This document shows, in pieces, positions 54,686 through 62,676 of a stretch of 64,000 nucleotides of DNA. The position numbers were made by a program, and so were the translations under genes. Source of the stretch: Diaphorobacter limosus. GTDB lineage: Bacteria; Pseudomonadota; Gammaproteobacteria; Burkholderiales; Burkholderiaceae_C. Under the pieces are notes generated by a model. That model worked only from the letters and a program-made list of their open reading frames with translations, did no database searches and had not been told where the DNA came from. Location of the stretch: NCBI RefSeq assembly GCF_033100095.1, contig NZ_CP136921.1, forward strand, positions 94,501-158,500, in the 5' to 3' direction. Position 1 is the stretch's first letter; every line of letters begins with the position of its first letter.

Positions 54686-55317
54686 CGCGGGCCCCGTGCC
54701 AGGTGGCGCGCGTAGTTGAATGCCAGCTGCTGCTCGGCCAGGTCGAAGATGCGCACCATGCGGCCCCGGGAGTCGAACAACAGCAGCGCGGCGTTGTGCT
54801 CGTAGTCGCCACGACCGTCGGGGATCACGACCACGCCCAGCGCGCGCAGCAGCGCCTGCTGCTCGCCCACATCGGGCACGCGTACGAAGCGCCACAGGGC
54901 CGGGTCGGCGCGCAGGCCCTGGGCGTAGGCCTGCAGCGCCGTGGGGTCGTCGCGCGCGCCGTCGAAGCTGATGGACAGCAGCCTGAGTTTTGTGTCGTGG
55001 CCCGCCGCCAGATCCGCCTGCAGCGCGGCCTGCAGTTGCTGGAAGCTGCTGCCCAGCGTCAGGCACACTGTCTCGCAATGGGTGTAGATGAAATCGACAA
55101 TGGTCACGCCGCCATCCTCGCCCAGCAGCGCCGGCAGGCTGCCGGTCAGGCCCGGGCCTTGGACGGTGATGGGTGGCGCGGTGACGGGGTGCAGCGCCAC
55201 CTCCAGGCGGCGCGCTCCCTCGTCGGTCCAGGCCTGAAAGCCGTAGGTCAGCCAGCTGGCCGCGGCCCAGCCGCCCAGCAGCAGCAGGACGCTGGCCAGG
55301 GCCGTGCGCAGCAGCAT
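54682..55317 (-). CDS. SCO1/SenC-family copper chaperone
   Basis: A 211-residue membrane-anchored thioredoxin-fold protein. One N-terminal helix is at about 5-25. The copper site has C81 and C85 in THCETVC, and a His near residue 172 (GDYEHNA). It delivers copper to heme-copper oxidases. It lies directly behind a cytochrome c and oxidase subunits and is coupled to a membrane protein, all consistent with oxidase assembly. Confidence 0.9.
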   Translation of the reverse strand: MLLRTALASVLLLLGGWAAASWLTYGFQAWTDEGARRLEVALHPVTAPPITVQGPGLTGSLPALLGEDGGVTIVDFIYTHCETVCLTLGSSFQQLQAALQADLAAGHDTKLRLLSISFDGARDDPTALQAYAQGLRADPALWRFVRVPDVGEQQALLRALGVVVIPDGRGDYEHNAALLLFDSRGRMVRIFDLAEQQLAFNYARHLARGPR

Positions 55318-55320
55318 CGC

Positions 55321-55911
55321 TTATGGCGACAAGGCCTTGAGCGCGGCTTCGCCCTCGAACGGGGTGGTGCGGCTGCCGTCCGCGCGCTCCTTGGCAAACA
55401 GTTCGGCCTGCAGAGGTTCGGCCTTGTTCGACCAGTTGCCGCGGATGAAGCTGGCGATGCCGGCCAGCTCGGCGTCGCTCAGCTGGGGAAAGGCCGGCAT
55501 AGCGCCCTGGTATTTGTTGCCCTTGACGGTGATCTCGCCGGTGATGCCGTGCAGCAGGATGTTGGCCAGCACGCGCGGCTCGCCCTGCACCCATTCCGAG
55601 CCATCGAGCGGCGGGAACACGCCCGGCAGGCCCGTGCCGCTGGCCTGGTGGCAGGCGGCGCATTGCGCCGCATACAGCGCCTTGCCGTCCACGGCGCCGC
55701 CGGCCGCGGCCACGGGGCCGGAGAGCTCGGCGCGTGTGCGCTGGTCGCCAAACTGCGACAGGGTGAGCGGCTCGGTGGAGAGGATGTAGACCACCGCCCA
55801 CACCACCATGCCGGCGGCCACCAGCAGTGCGGCCACGGGCATGGGGCGGACGGCTTCCTCGGGGTCTTCGTTCTCGCGCTGCTGTGCGCGTGTGACCGGG
55901 TCTTGGCTCAT
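55321..55911 (-). CDS. Membrane-anchored monohaem cytochrome c
   Basis: A 196-residue cytochrome with one N-terminal helix (residues about 25-45) and a single haem motif C84-A-A-C87-H88. The axial Met is probably in QGAMPAFPQ. It occupies the place of CcoP in a cbb3 operon, but has one haem instead of two. The end (NKAEPLQAELFAKERADG) is unlike CcoP. It probably hands electrons to the CcoO-like subunit encoded upstream (13 bases). Confidence 0.88.
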   Translation of the reverse strand: MSQDPVTRAQQRENEDPEEAVRPMPVAALLVAAGMVVWAVVYILSTEPLTLSQFGDQRTRAELSGPVAAAGGAVDGKALYAAQCAACHQASGTGLPGVFPPLDGSEWVQGEPRVLANILLHGITGEITVKGNKYQGAMPAFPQLSDAELAGIASFIRGNWSNKAEPLQAELFAKERADGSRTTPFEGEAALKALSP

Positions 55912-55924
55912 GGTCACAGTCCTT

Positions 55925-56572
55925 TCATGAAGCGGGCGTGGGCCTGGGGGCGGGCGCGACGGACGAGGTCTTGGCGCCGGTGGCCTCTTGCGGCTCGGGT
56001 GGCAGGATGGGGTAGTCGCGCTTGAGCGCCTGCAGGTAGCGCACCAGATCCAGCGCCTCGGGCGTGGGCACGACCACCTTGCCTGGCGGGGTGTAGCCGG
56101 GCGGCAGCTTGATGGCCTCCTCGCCCGGCTCCGCCTTGTCCTTGATGTCGAACAGATAGGGGTAGGGCGGCATGATGGAGCCTGGCACATAGGCGCGCGG
56201 CTGGTACAGGTGGCCCAGATGCCAGTCCTTGCTGGGCTGACGCACGCCGATGTTCATCAGATCGGGCCCGGTGCGCATGCTGCCCAGCAGGTGTGGCTTG
56301 TCGTAGTAATAGTCGCCGGGCACCGAGGCCCGACCCCAGCCGCGCTTGGCGTCGGGGGCAAAGCTTTCTGAGCGCGGCTGCTGGCTGTGGCAGTAGACGC
56401 AGCCATTGGCGATGTAGCTGGCGCGCCCGCGCAGCTCGGCGCTGGTATAGGGCTTGAGCCCTTCTGGCGCCTTCACGTCGCGCACCTGGACGTAGGGCAG
56501 TATGACCAGCGCCGAGACGGCGATGGCAAAGGTCACCATGGCCCCGGCGGTGAGTTTGGCTTCATTTTCCAT
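55925..56572 (-). CDS. ccoO: cbb3-type oxidase subunit II (CcoO-like)
   Basis: A 215-residue membrane-anchored cytochrome c. The anchor is at about 8-27. The haem site is C58-V-Y-C61-H62, and SQQPR and GWGRASVPGDYYYDKPHLLGS..TGPDL are characteristic of CcoO/FixO. The end is Pro/Ala-rich. It follows the gene for subunit I with 17 bases between. Confidence 0.92.
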   Translation of the reverse strand: MENEAKLTAGAMVTFAIAVSALVILPYVQVRDVKAPEGLKPYTSAELRGRASYIANGCVYCHSQQPRSESFAPDAKRGWGRASVPGDYYYDKPHLLGSMRTGPDLMNIGVRQPSKDWHLGHLYQPRAYVPGSIMPPYPYLFDIKDKAEPGEEAIKLPPGYTPPGKVVVPTPEALDLVRYLQALKRDYPILPPEPQEATGAKTSSVAPAPRPTPAS

Positions 56573-56589
56573 GAGCTTGTCTCCCGGGC

Positions 56590-58221
56590 TTAAGGTTGTT
56601 GGGTGGCGAACAGCGCCGCGCCGGCGCGGTTCGGACCAAAGCGCATGGCCATGGCCAGGAAGTGGAAGACGAAGACCAGGTGGCTGGCCACCATCAGCGC
56701 GCCGCCCACGCTGCGCCACTGCAGCCAGGGAATGGTCACGGCGACCGAGTCCATGAAGGGTCGCGTTTCATCCAGCATGACCAGGCCCTGCAGCCAGCCG
56801 CCATAGGTCAGGCCGACGAAATAAATCATGATGCCGATGCTGGCCAGCCAGAAATGCCAGGAAATCAGCCGGGGGTATGGCCATTCCCAGTTCATGATGC
56901 GCGGCATCATGAAGTAGATGGCGCCAAACAGCACCATGGTGACAAAGCCGTAGGCGCCCAGGTGGGCGTGGGCCACGGTGAAGTGCGTGAAGTGCGCCAC
57001 CTGCTGCACCGAGCGCAGCGCTTCGAACGAGCCCTGCAGCGACGACAGCAGGTACATGAAGCCGCCAAACATCATGAAGCGCAGTGTTGGCGAGTACATC
57101 CCCAGGCGCATGCGCCCGCGCATGGTCAGCCCCATGTTGATGGAAAACGCCAGCACCGGGATGATCATCATCATGCTCTGCACGATGGACAGCGTGATCA
57201 GCCAGCCCGGCACCGGCCCACCCACCAGGTGGTGGCCGCCGACCTGGGCGTAGAAGAAGGCCAGCGTCCAGAAGCCCAGGATGGACAGGTTGTAGGAGCG
57301 GATGGGCCGCGCAATGATCTTGGGCAGAAAGTAGTAGATGGCGCCCACCGCCACCGGCGTGAACCACAGGCCGAGCACGTTGTGGCCATACCACCAGTTC
57401 ATCGCCGCCTGCTGCACGCCAAAGTGCACGCCGGGCATCTTGCCGACGATGAACAGCAGCGTGATCCACAACAGGCCGGCCGTGTGGTACCAGGTGGTCA
57501 CATACAGCGACTCGACCTTGCGGTTGACCAGCGTATACATCACCGGGCCGATGATGCAGACCATGCCGGCGGCAAAGAAGATGCCGATCTGCCAGGGCAT
57601 CTCCAGGTATTCCAGGCCGTCCGTCCAGCCCGCGCCAATGGCGCCGATGCCGCTGGCAATGGCCACGTTGACCAGCGCGCCGCCCATCATGATCCACATA
57701 TTGCCGATCAGCGGCCGGCGCAGCAGGCGCGGCATGAGCCAGATGATGATGGCCAGCTCGGCGTTGGTGATCCAGCCGTAGAGCACCGCCGTCAGGTGCA
57801 CCGTGCGCATGCGGCCGAAGGTCATCCAGGCCTCGCTGACCAGCCAGTCGGGCCAGTGCAGCTTGAGCGAAGCGGTAAGGCCCGCGATGCCGCCGAACAG
57901 CAGCCACATGCAGGCAAAGGCGATGAACATGAAGACCGGGAAGGCGCTGGAGCGGTCGGCCGCGATGCGGTCCTCGATCTCGTGCTCGTCGGGCAGGTGG
58001 CCCGAGTCGCCGGGCTCCGTGGCCGCGGCCTGGAAGCGTTGCTGGCCGGCGTGACCCAGGGCCGGGTCGTCGATATGGCCGATCTCGCCGCGCGCAAAAA
58101 TGGCCGATGCTGCGCGTGGGTTCTCCACCAGCAGGCCCTTGCGCAGCGACCAGATGAAGACGAACAGTCCAATGATGGACAGCAGGAAGGCGCCCAACAG
58201 GCTCAATATCGCACTGTCCAT
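56590..58221 (-). CDS. ccoN: cbb3-type oxidase subunit I with CcoS-like N-terminus
   Basis: A 543-residue heme-copper oxidase. Haem ligands are H142 (RTVHLTAVLYGW) and H418/H420 (VAHAHLG); CuB ligands are H280 (WWYGHNV, with the cbb3-specific Tyr) and H330-H331 (GGHHLVGG). The first 55 residues (SIIGLFVFIWSLRKG) look like the separate assembly protein CcoS, followed by a hydrophilic linker (56-92). No separate ccoS or ccoP is present. The start at 58221 has AGGGAA before it; an in-frame start at 58281 is less likely. Confidence 0.92.
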   Translation of the reverse strand: MDSAILSLLGAFLLSIIGLFVFIWSLRKGLLVENPRAASAIFARGEIGHIDDPALGHAGQQRFQAAATEPGDSGHLPDEHEIEDRIAADRSSAFPVFMFIAFACMWLLFGGIAGLTASLKLHWPDWLVSEAWMTFGRMRTVHLTAVLYGWITNAELAIIIWLMPRLLRRPLIGNMWIMMGGALVNVAIASGIGAIGAGWTDGLEYLEMPWQIGIFFAAGMVCIIGPVMYTLVNRKVESLYVTTWYHTAGLLWITLLFIVGKMPGVHFGVQQAAMNWWYGHNVLGLWFTPVAVGAIYYFLPKIIARPIRSYNLSILGFWTLAFFYAQVGGHHLVGGPVPGWLITLSIVQSMMMIIPVLAFSINMGLTMRGRMRLGMYSPTLRFMMFGGFMYLLSSLQGSFEALRSVQQVAHFTHFTVAHAHLGAYGFVTMVLFGAIYFMMPRIMNWEWPYPRLISWHFWLASIGIMIYFVGLTYGGWLQGLVMLDETRPFMDSVAVTIPWLQWRSVGGALMVASHLVFVFHFLAMAMRFGPNRAGAALFATQQP

Positions 58222-58473
58222 GGTTGGTTCCCTTTCAGTTCTGGAGGCATGTCTTCTAACCCATGGGTTGATGTGACACAAGTGCCATACAGCGGCACCG
58301 TGTTATGACGAACGGCCGCGATCATAAAACCCATTTGAAATGAATGTTTATTCGTGCGCAAGCCCATGCTCCAAGCGTTGGTACATGGGGGCGACGCGCG
58401 GCACAGCGCCGTAGTGCGCTAGCGCGTCAGAAGGGTGATTGCGCGGACGGCGCCGCCGTGGGGCGCGCTGCTA
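58222..58473 (-). promoter_or_regulatory. Leader of the oxidase operon, possible FNR-like site
   Basis: 252 bases without a gene. TTGATGTGACACAA at 58,268-58,281, 46 bases before the ATG, has one perfect and one poor half of an FNR/ANR box (TTGAT-N4-ATCAA). Oxygen control of cbb3 oxidases is usual, but the evidence here is weak. Confidence 0.35.
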
Positions 58474-59742
58474 CTACGGGTATTGCAGCGCGGCCTGTTT
58501 CCAGGCGTGCGCGGCGGCGTCGGCGTCGGCGCGTTGCTCGGCCAGCTGGGCCAGGTGGCGCCAGGCACTGGCGCGCAGCGGGGCGTCGGCAAGCTGTTGC
58601 GCTGCCTGGGTGAACAGTTGCTGCGCCTTGCCCCACAGCTCGCGCTGCAGGCAGGCCATGGCCGACAGGTAGAGCAGGCGCGCATTGCGCGGATCCGCCC
58701 GCTGGGCTGATTCGATGCGCGCCAGCCAGTTGGCGTCCAGGCCGTCCAGGCTGGCCTGCAGCGCCTGCACCACCTTGAGTTGCTGCGCATCGGGCAGCTC
58801 GCCCATGCGCTCCCACACTGGCAGCAGCCAGGCGCGCACCTGGGCCGCGTCACCGTCCAGTTGCGCCAGGCGCTGGGCCGCATGCACGGCGATCTCCGGC
58901 ATGGCGCGCTCGGCGCCTTCCAGCCCAAGCCAGATGCGCTGCAGCTGGGCTGGGTCATGTGCGCTGCCGATCAACTCGATGGCCAGGCCGCGCACTATGC
59001 TTTCAGCGGCCACCGGCGAGAACGCGTGGTGCTTGCCCAGCAGGCGTGCGGTCTCCAGGGCCTGCTCGGTCTGGTGCGACATGCGCGCGGCCTTGAGCCG
59101 GGCACGCAGCGCCAGGGTGCGCCGGGCCATTCCCGCGGGCAGGGTGGCCAGGCGCTCCAGCGCCATGCCGGCATCGCGTTCGTCCAGCGACCAGCGTGCG
59201 GCGCGCAGTTGCGCGCCCTCGCGCAGCTCCAGCATGGGGGCCGGCGCGCGTTCGGGAATCTGATCCAGCGCCTGCTGCAGATGTGCCTCGCGCGTGCTCT
59301 TGTCCTGCAGGGCGTGCGAGCTTTCGGCGGCCACCAGATGGGCCAGCGTGCGCAGTTGGGTGCCGTGGGGCAGGCGGTGCTTGGCGTCGTCCAGCGCGCC
59401 GGCCTGGGCGATGGCCGACTCTGCCGCCTTGCGCGCGCGCAGAAAGCGCCCGGCCAGCATTTGCGACAACGCATCCAGCAACGCACCGTGCATGGCCCGC
59501 TCCTTCTGCTGCAGGCGCCAGAGTCGCGCCCGCACCGGCATCTGCAACAGCTTGGACAGGCCGCGCAGCGCCGCATACAGCAGGGTAAAGCCGCCCAGCA
59601 GCAGCAGCACCACCATGTTCAGCGACAGATCCACGCGCCAGGGTGGCCAGAACACGGTGATCGTGCCCTGGTTGTTGCCCGCAAACAGCGCCACGGCGAC
59701 GGCGGCGCCAAACAGTGCCAGGAACCAGAGTGCTGCGCGCAT
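58474..59742 (-). CDS. hemY: HemY-type heme biosynthesis protein
   Basis: A 422-residue membrane protein. Two N-terminal helices (about 3-20 and 42-62) are followed by TPR-like repeats. The N-terminal ARAALWFLALFGAAVAVALF-like start, with NNQGTITVFWPPWRVDLSLN, identifies the HemY family of proteobacteria, which is unrelated to protoporphyrinogen oxidase of the same name. Its biochemical role is unclear. It is the last gene of hemC-hemD-hemX-hemY, 10 bases after hemX. Confidence 0.93.
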   Translation of the reverse strand: MRAALWFLALFGAAVAVALFAGNNQGTITVFWPPWRVDLSLNMVVLLLLGGFTLLYAALRGLSKLLQMPVRARLWRLQQKERAMHGALLDALSQMLAGRFLRARKAAESAIAQAGALDDAKHRLPHGTQLRTLAHLVAAESSHALQDKSTREAHLQQALDQIPERAPAPMLELREGAQLRAARWSLDERDAGMALERLATLPAGMARRTLALRARLKAARMSHQTEQALETARLLGKHHAFSPVAAESIVRGLAIELIGSAHDPAQLQRIWLGLEGAERAMPEIAVHAAQRLAQLDGDAAQVRAWLLPVWERMGELPDAQQLKVVQALQASLDGLDANWLARIESAQRADPRNARLLYLSAMACLQRELWGKAQQLFTQAAQQLADAPLRASAWRHLAQLAEQRADADAAAHAWKQAALQYP

Positions 59743-59752
59743 ATGTCGGTGC

Positions 59753-60835
59753 TCAGCGGCCTGCCGCAGCGGTGGCCAGGGCGGCGAAGCTGTCGTCGAG
59801 CTGCGGCAGCTCGGCGGTTTTCATGTGGGACTGCAGTTGCTGCAATGCCGTGGCCGCGCCTTGCGTGCGCCGCGATGCGGGGTCGAAGTATTTGTTCAAG
59901 GCATTGATGGTCGCGGCGACATCGGCGCGCGCCGAGTCCATGCGCCGCGCCAGCAGGCCCAGGCGTGCGTTGAGCAGCTTGAGTTTGAGGTTTTCGCGCA
60001 GGAAGAAGGCCTGGTCGGGTGCAATCAGCATGGCTTCGGGGTGATCAACTCGGCTCACGCGCACCAGGCCGCGGGTTTCGTCACGCACGCCTTCCCAGGC
60101 GCGGCGCAGCGTGCTTTGCCACGGCGACTCGCTGGCGCTGCTGGCTGCTGCGGCGGGGGTGGGCGCGCTTTCAGCCTGACGACGCATCACGGCGGCCTGG
60201 GCCACCTGGTTGATCAGCGGCAGGTCGTCCACCTGGCGCACCAGGTCGTCGATGCGCACCAGCAGGCCCGCCGTGTCGGTGACGGAGGCATGCTCCAGCC
60301 GCTCCAGGTCATGGCCCATGGCCCGCAGCACCGGCGCCAGGCGCGGCTGGGCGGCGCGCTCGATGCGCTGGCTGGCGCTCTTGAGGGCCGCCACCAGCGG
60401 CTGCAGGCTGCCCGTCAGCTGCGCCTGCTGCTGCGCCAGGCGCAGGCCGGCATCTATGTCCACCACCAGGTTTTCGTCGCGTGAGCGCGACAGACTTTGC
60501 ATGAGTTCTTCCAGCTGACCGCGCTGCAGTGCCACCTCGCCCACGCGCGCCTCTGTGACGGCCAACCGTGCCGAGGTTTCACGTGCCACATCCTGCGCCT
60601 GCTGGGCGATGGTGCGTGCCTCCACCGCCTGCGTGCCGGAGTCGGCCGACTGCCGCGCCAGCTGCTCCTGCATATTGGTCACGCGCTGCCACAACAGCAC
60701 CGAGCTGACCAGCGCGGCGATGGTGAGGATGGCCAGCGCATACAGCGCCACGCCGCCGCTGTGGCCCATGGTTGGGGCCGGCTGTGGGGCTGCCGCTGCG
60801 GCAATGGACGGCTCGGGGGCGGACTCAGTGCTCAT
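59753..60835 (-). CDS. hemX: HemX-type membrane protein
   Basis: A 360-residue protein with one helix near residues 27-48 (GVALYALAILTIAALVSSVLLW), then a coiled coil (NMQEQLARQSADSG, LEELMQSLSRSRD) and an extended periplasmic domain. The family is often mis-annotated as uroporphyrinogen-III C-methyltransferase, but lacks the SAM-binding motifs. Its start overlaps the hemD stop by 11 bases, which indicates coupled translation. Confidence 0.92.
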   Translation of the reverse strand: MSTESAPEPSIAAAAAPQPAPTMGHSGGVALYALAILTIAALVSSVLLWQRVTNMQEQLARQSADSGTQAVEARTIAQQAQDVARETSARLAVTEARVGEVALQRGQLEELMQSLSRSRDENLVVDIDAGLRLAQQQAQLTGSLQPLVAALKSASQRIERAAQPRLAPVLRAMGHDLERLEHASVTDTAGLLVRIDDLVRQVDDLPLINQVAQAAVMRRQAESAPTPAAAASSASESPWQSTLRRAWEGVRDETRGLVRVSRVDHPEAMLIAPDQAFFLRENLKLKLLNARLGLLARRMDSARADVAATINALNKYFDPASRRTQGAATALQQLQSHMKTAELPQLDDSFAALATAAAGR

Positions 60836-61634
60836 GAAGCGATTCTATCGACGCGGCTACCTCATTGAATGCCGGGCGACATTCATTGACGCTGCCAAAT
60901 CCGGCCGCCTGCGCCGCCTGCGCAATGCGCGGGTGCGTGGCCAGTGCGCGGGCCTGGCCCCAGTGCTGGCCGGGCAGGGCGGCGGCCAGGTGCGCCACGG
61001 CCTCAGAGCTGCTCAGCAGCCAGACAGAGCCGTCAGTGGCCGCCTGGCGCGCCAGCGCCTGCTGGTCGGCATCGAATTGCGGCGCGCCGCGTTCATAGGC
61101 GGCAACAAAGTCCACCGTACCCCCGGCGGCGGCGATCTGCCGCGACAGCCACTCGCGGCCGCTGCCGCCTTCGGCGCCAGGTGTGGTGCCGCCACGCACG
61201 ATGAGCACGCGGTCGCCCGGGCCGATCTGCGGCGCCACGACCTGCCACAGCGCCTCGGAGTCGAACTGCGCGGCATCGGCAGCGGGTGCGTCGATGTGCT
61301 GCGTCGGCAGGCCCGCCTGGCGCAGCGCTGCCACGGTGCCGGGGCCGGGTGCCCAAGCTCTTGTTTTTGTAGCTGTTTGCGCTTGTCCCATAAGCGCTAT
61401 AGGCAGATTTGAATCAAAAAAATACTGAACGGCATTGCCACTCACAAACATCACCGCGCGGTAGCTGGGCAAGCGCTGGCGCGCGCCGTGCAGCGCCTGG
61501 AGCAGCAAGGGCGTGCTGACTGGGTGGATGGCGATCAGCGGCAGGGCGCAGGCCGCAATGCCGCGCGCCTGCAGGTCGGCCACCCATTGCGCGGCCTCGC
61601 GCGCGGGGCGGGTGACGATGGCGCGCGGCGCCAT
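60825..61634 (-). CDS. hemD: Uroporphyrinogen-III synthase
   Basis: A 269-residue enzyme closing the tetrapyrrole ring. The ATG at 61634 gives MAPRAIVTRPAREAAQW, the usual beginning. The two Rossmann-like halves are seen, with VMFVSGNAVQYFF and VLIVRGG as landmarks. Between them, residues about 72-94 (SNLPIALMGQAQTATKTRA) are encoded by a copy of the dispersed repeat at 61,356-61,423 and are probably an insertion absent from other HemD. It is followed by hemX and preceded by hemC with 2 bases between. Confidence 0.9.
   Translation of the reverse strand: MAPRAIVTRPAREAAQWVADLQARGIAACALPLIAIHPVSTPLLLQALHGARQRLPSYRAVMFVSGNAVQYFFDSNLPIALMGQAQTATKTRAWAPGPGTVAALRQAGLPTQHIDAPAADAAQFDSEALWQVVAPQIGPGDRVLIVRGGTTPGAEGGSGREWLSRQIAAAGGTVDFVAAYERGAPQFDADQQALARQAATDGSVWLLSSSEAVAHLAAALPGQHWGQARALATHPRIAQAAQAAGFGSVNECRPAFNEVAASIESLHEH
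61356..61423. repeat. Comamonadaceae dispersed repeat inside hemD, copy 2
   Basis: TTTTTGTAGCTGTTTGCGCT, TGTCCCATAAGCGCTATAGG and GATTTGAATCAAAAAAA follow each other. The hairpin GCGCTTATGGGACAAGCGC is conserved with copy 1. The AT-rich ends differ sharply from the GC-rich gene around it. The frame stays open. Confidence 0.75.
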
Positions 61635-61636
61635 GC

Positions 61637-62566
61637 TCAGCAGGCCGCCACGGCGCCGGCCGCGCGCAGCCTGGCGGCCACGGCCAGACCCAGGGCGTCG
61701 GCTTCGTCCAGCGTGCGCACACAGGCCTCGCCCTCGGCGCGCACCAGGGGCAACTGGCCCTCCATGTCGCCCCAGGCGGCCTGCAGGCGCAGCTGGTCGC
61801 CGCTCCACTGGCCATGCGCGGCCAGGGGCATGGAGCAGCTGCCGCCCATGGCGCGGCTCACGGCGCGCTCGGCGGTCACGGTGAGCCAGCTGCGCTCATG
61901 GGCCAGTGGCGCCAGCGCGTCGCGCAGATCCTGGCGGTCGCTGCGTATCTCTAACCCCAAGGCGCCCTGGCCGGCGGCGGGCAGCATCTGGTCGGGTTCA
62001 AACACGCTGCGGATGCGCTCGTGCAGGCCCAGGCGCTTCAGGCCGGCGGCGGCGAGCACGATGGCGGCGTACTGGCCCTCGTCGAGCTTGCGCAGCCGTG
62101 TCTGCACGTTGCCGCGCAGCGGCTCTATCTGCAAATCGGGGCGCAGCGCCTGCAGCAGCACCTGGCGGCGCAGGCTGGAGGTGCCGACCACGGCGCCCTG
62201 GGGCAGCTCATCGAGCGTTGCGTAGTGGGGCGAAACAAAGGCGTCGCGCGGGTCTTCGCGCTCCATCACGCAGGCCAGGGAAAAGCCGGTGGGCAGCTCC
62301 ATCGGCACATCCTTGAGCGAATGCACGGCGATGTCGGCCCGGCCTTCCTCCAGCGCCACCTCCAGCTCCTTGACGAACAAGCCCTTGCCGCCGACCTTGG
62401 ACAGCGTGCGATCGAGGATCTGGTCGCCGCGCGTGGTCATGCCCAGCAGGCTCACGCTGTGGCCGCGCGCGGTGAGCAGGGCCTGCACATGCTCGGCCTG
62501 CCACAGGGCAAGCTGGCTTTCGCGCGTGGCGATGACGATGGGGGGGAGGGCGCGGGCAGTGGTCAT
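61637..62566 (-). CDS. hemC: Porphobilinogen deaminase
   Basis: A 309-residue enzyme that builds hydroxymethylbilane. The start [22 protein letters not shown] (62566) is the usual one; a longer frame starts at 62596. Conserved parts are RGD near 46-48, [14 protein letters not shown] (82-86, with the catalytic Asp) and the cofactor cysteine C244 in [11 protein letters not shown]. No good ribosome site is seen. It is the first gene of the hem run and divergent from ppc. Confidence 0.95.
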   Translation of the reverse strand: MTTARALPPIVIATRESQLALWQAEHVQALLTARGHSVSLLGMTTRGDQILDRTLSKVGGKGLFVKELEVALEEGRADIAVHSLKDVPMELPTGFSLACVMEREDPRDAFVSPHYATLDELPQGAVVGTSSLRRQVLLQALRPDLQIEPLRGNVQTRLRKLDEGQYAAIVLAAAGLKRLGLHERIRSVFEPDQMLPAAGQGALGLEIRSDRQDLRDALAPLAHERSWLTVTAERAVSRAMGGSCSMPLAAHGQWSGDQLRLQAAWGDMEGQLPLVRAEGEACVRTLDEADALGLAVAARLRAAGAVAAC

Positions 62567-62676
62567 GGGGAGAGTTTTTTCGGGCCCCGTGGACACGGCT
62601 TGGGGCAGCAGGGGATGCTAGCATGCTGCGCTGCAGCACCCGCCATACCCACAGGCGCATCAGGAGACACCCGCGC

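Noticed and set aside
54050..55801. Long minus-strand frame running through SCO1 into the membrane protein gene
   Set aside because: Only its last 211 codons (from 54685) are a real gene; the upstream part is an out-of-frame reading of the SCO1 and cytochrome genes.
58268..58281. FNR box as a confident feature
   Set aside because: Only one half-site matches well; kept as a weak possibility in the leader entry.
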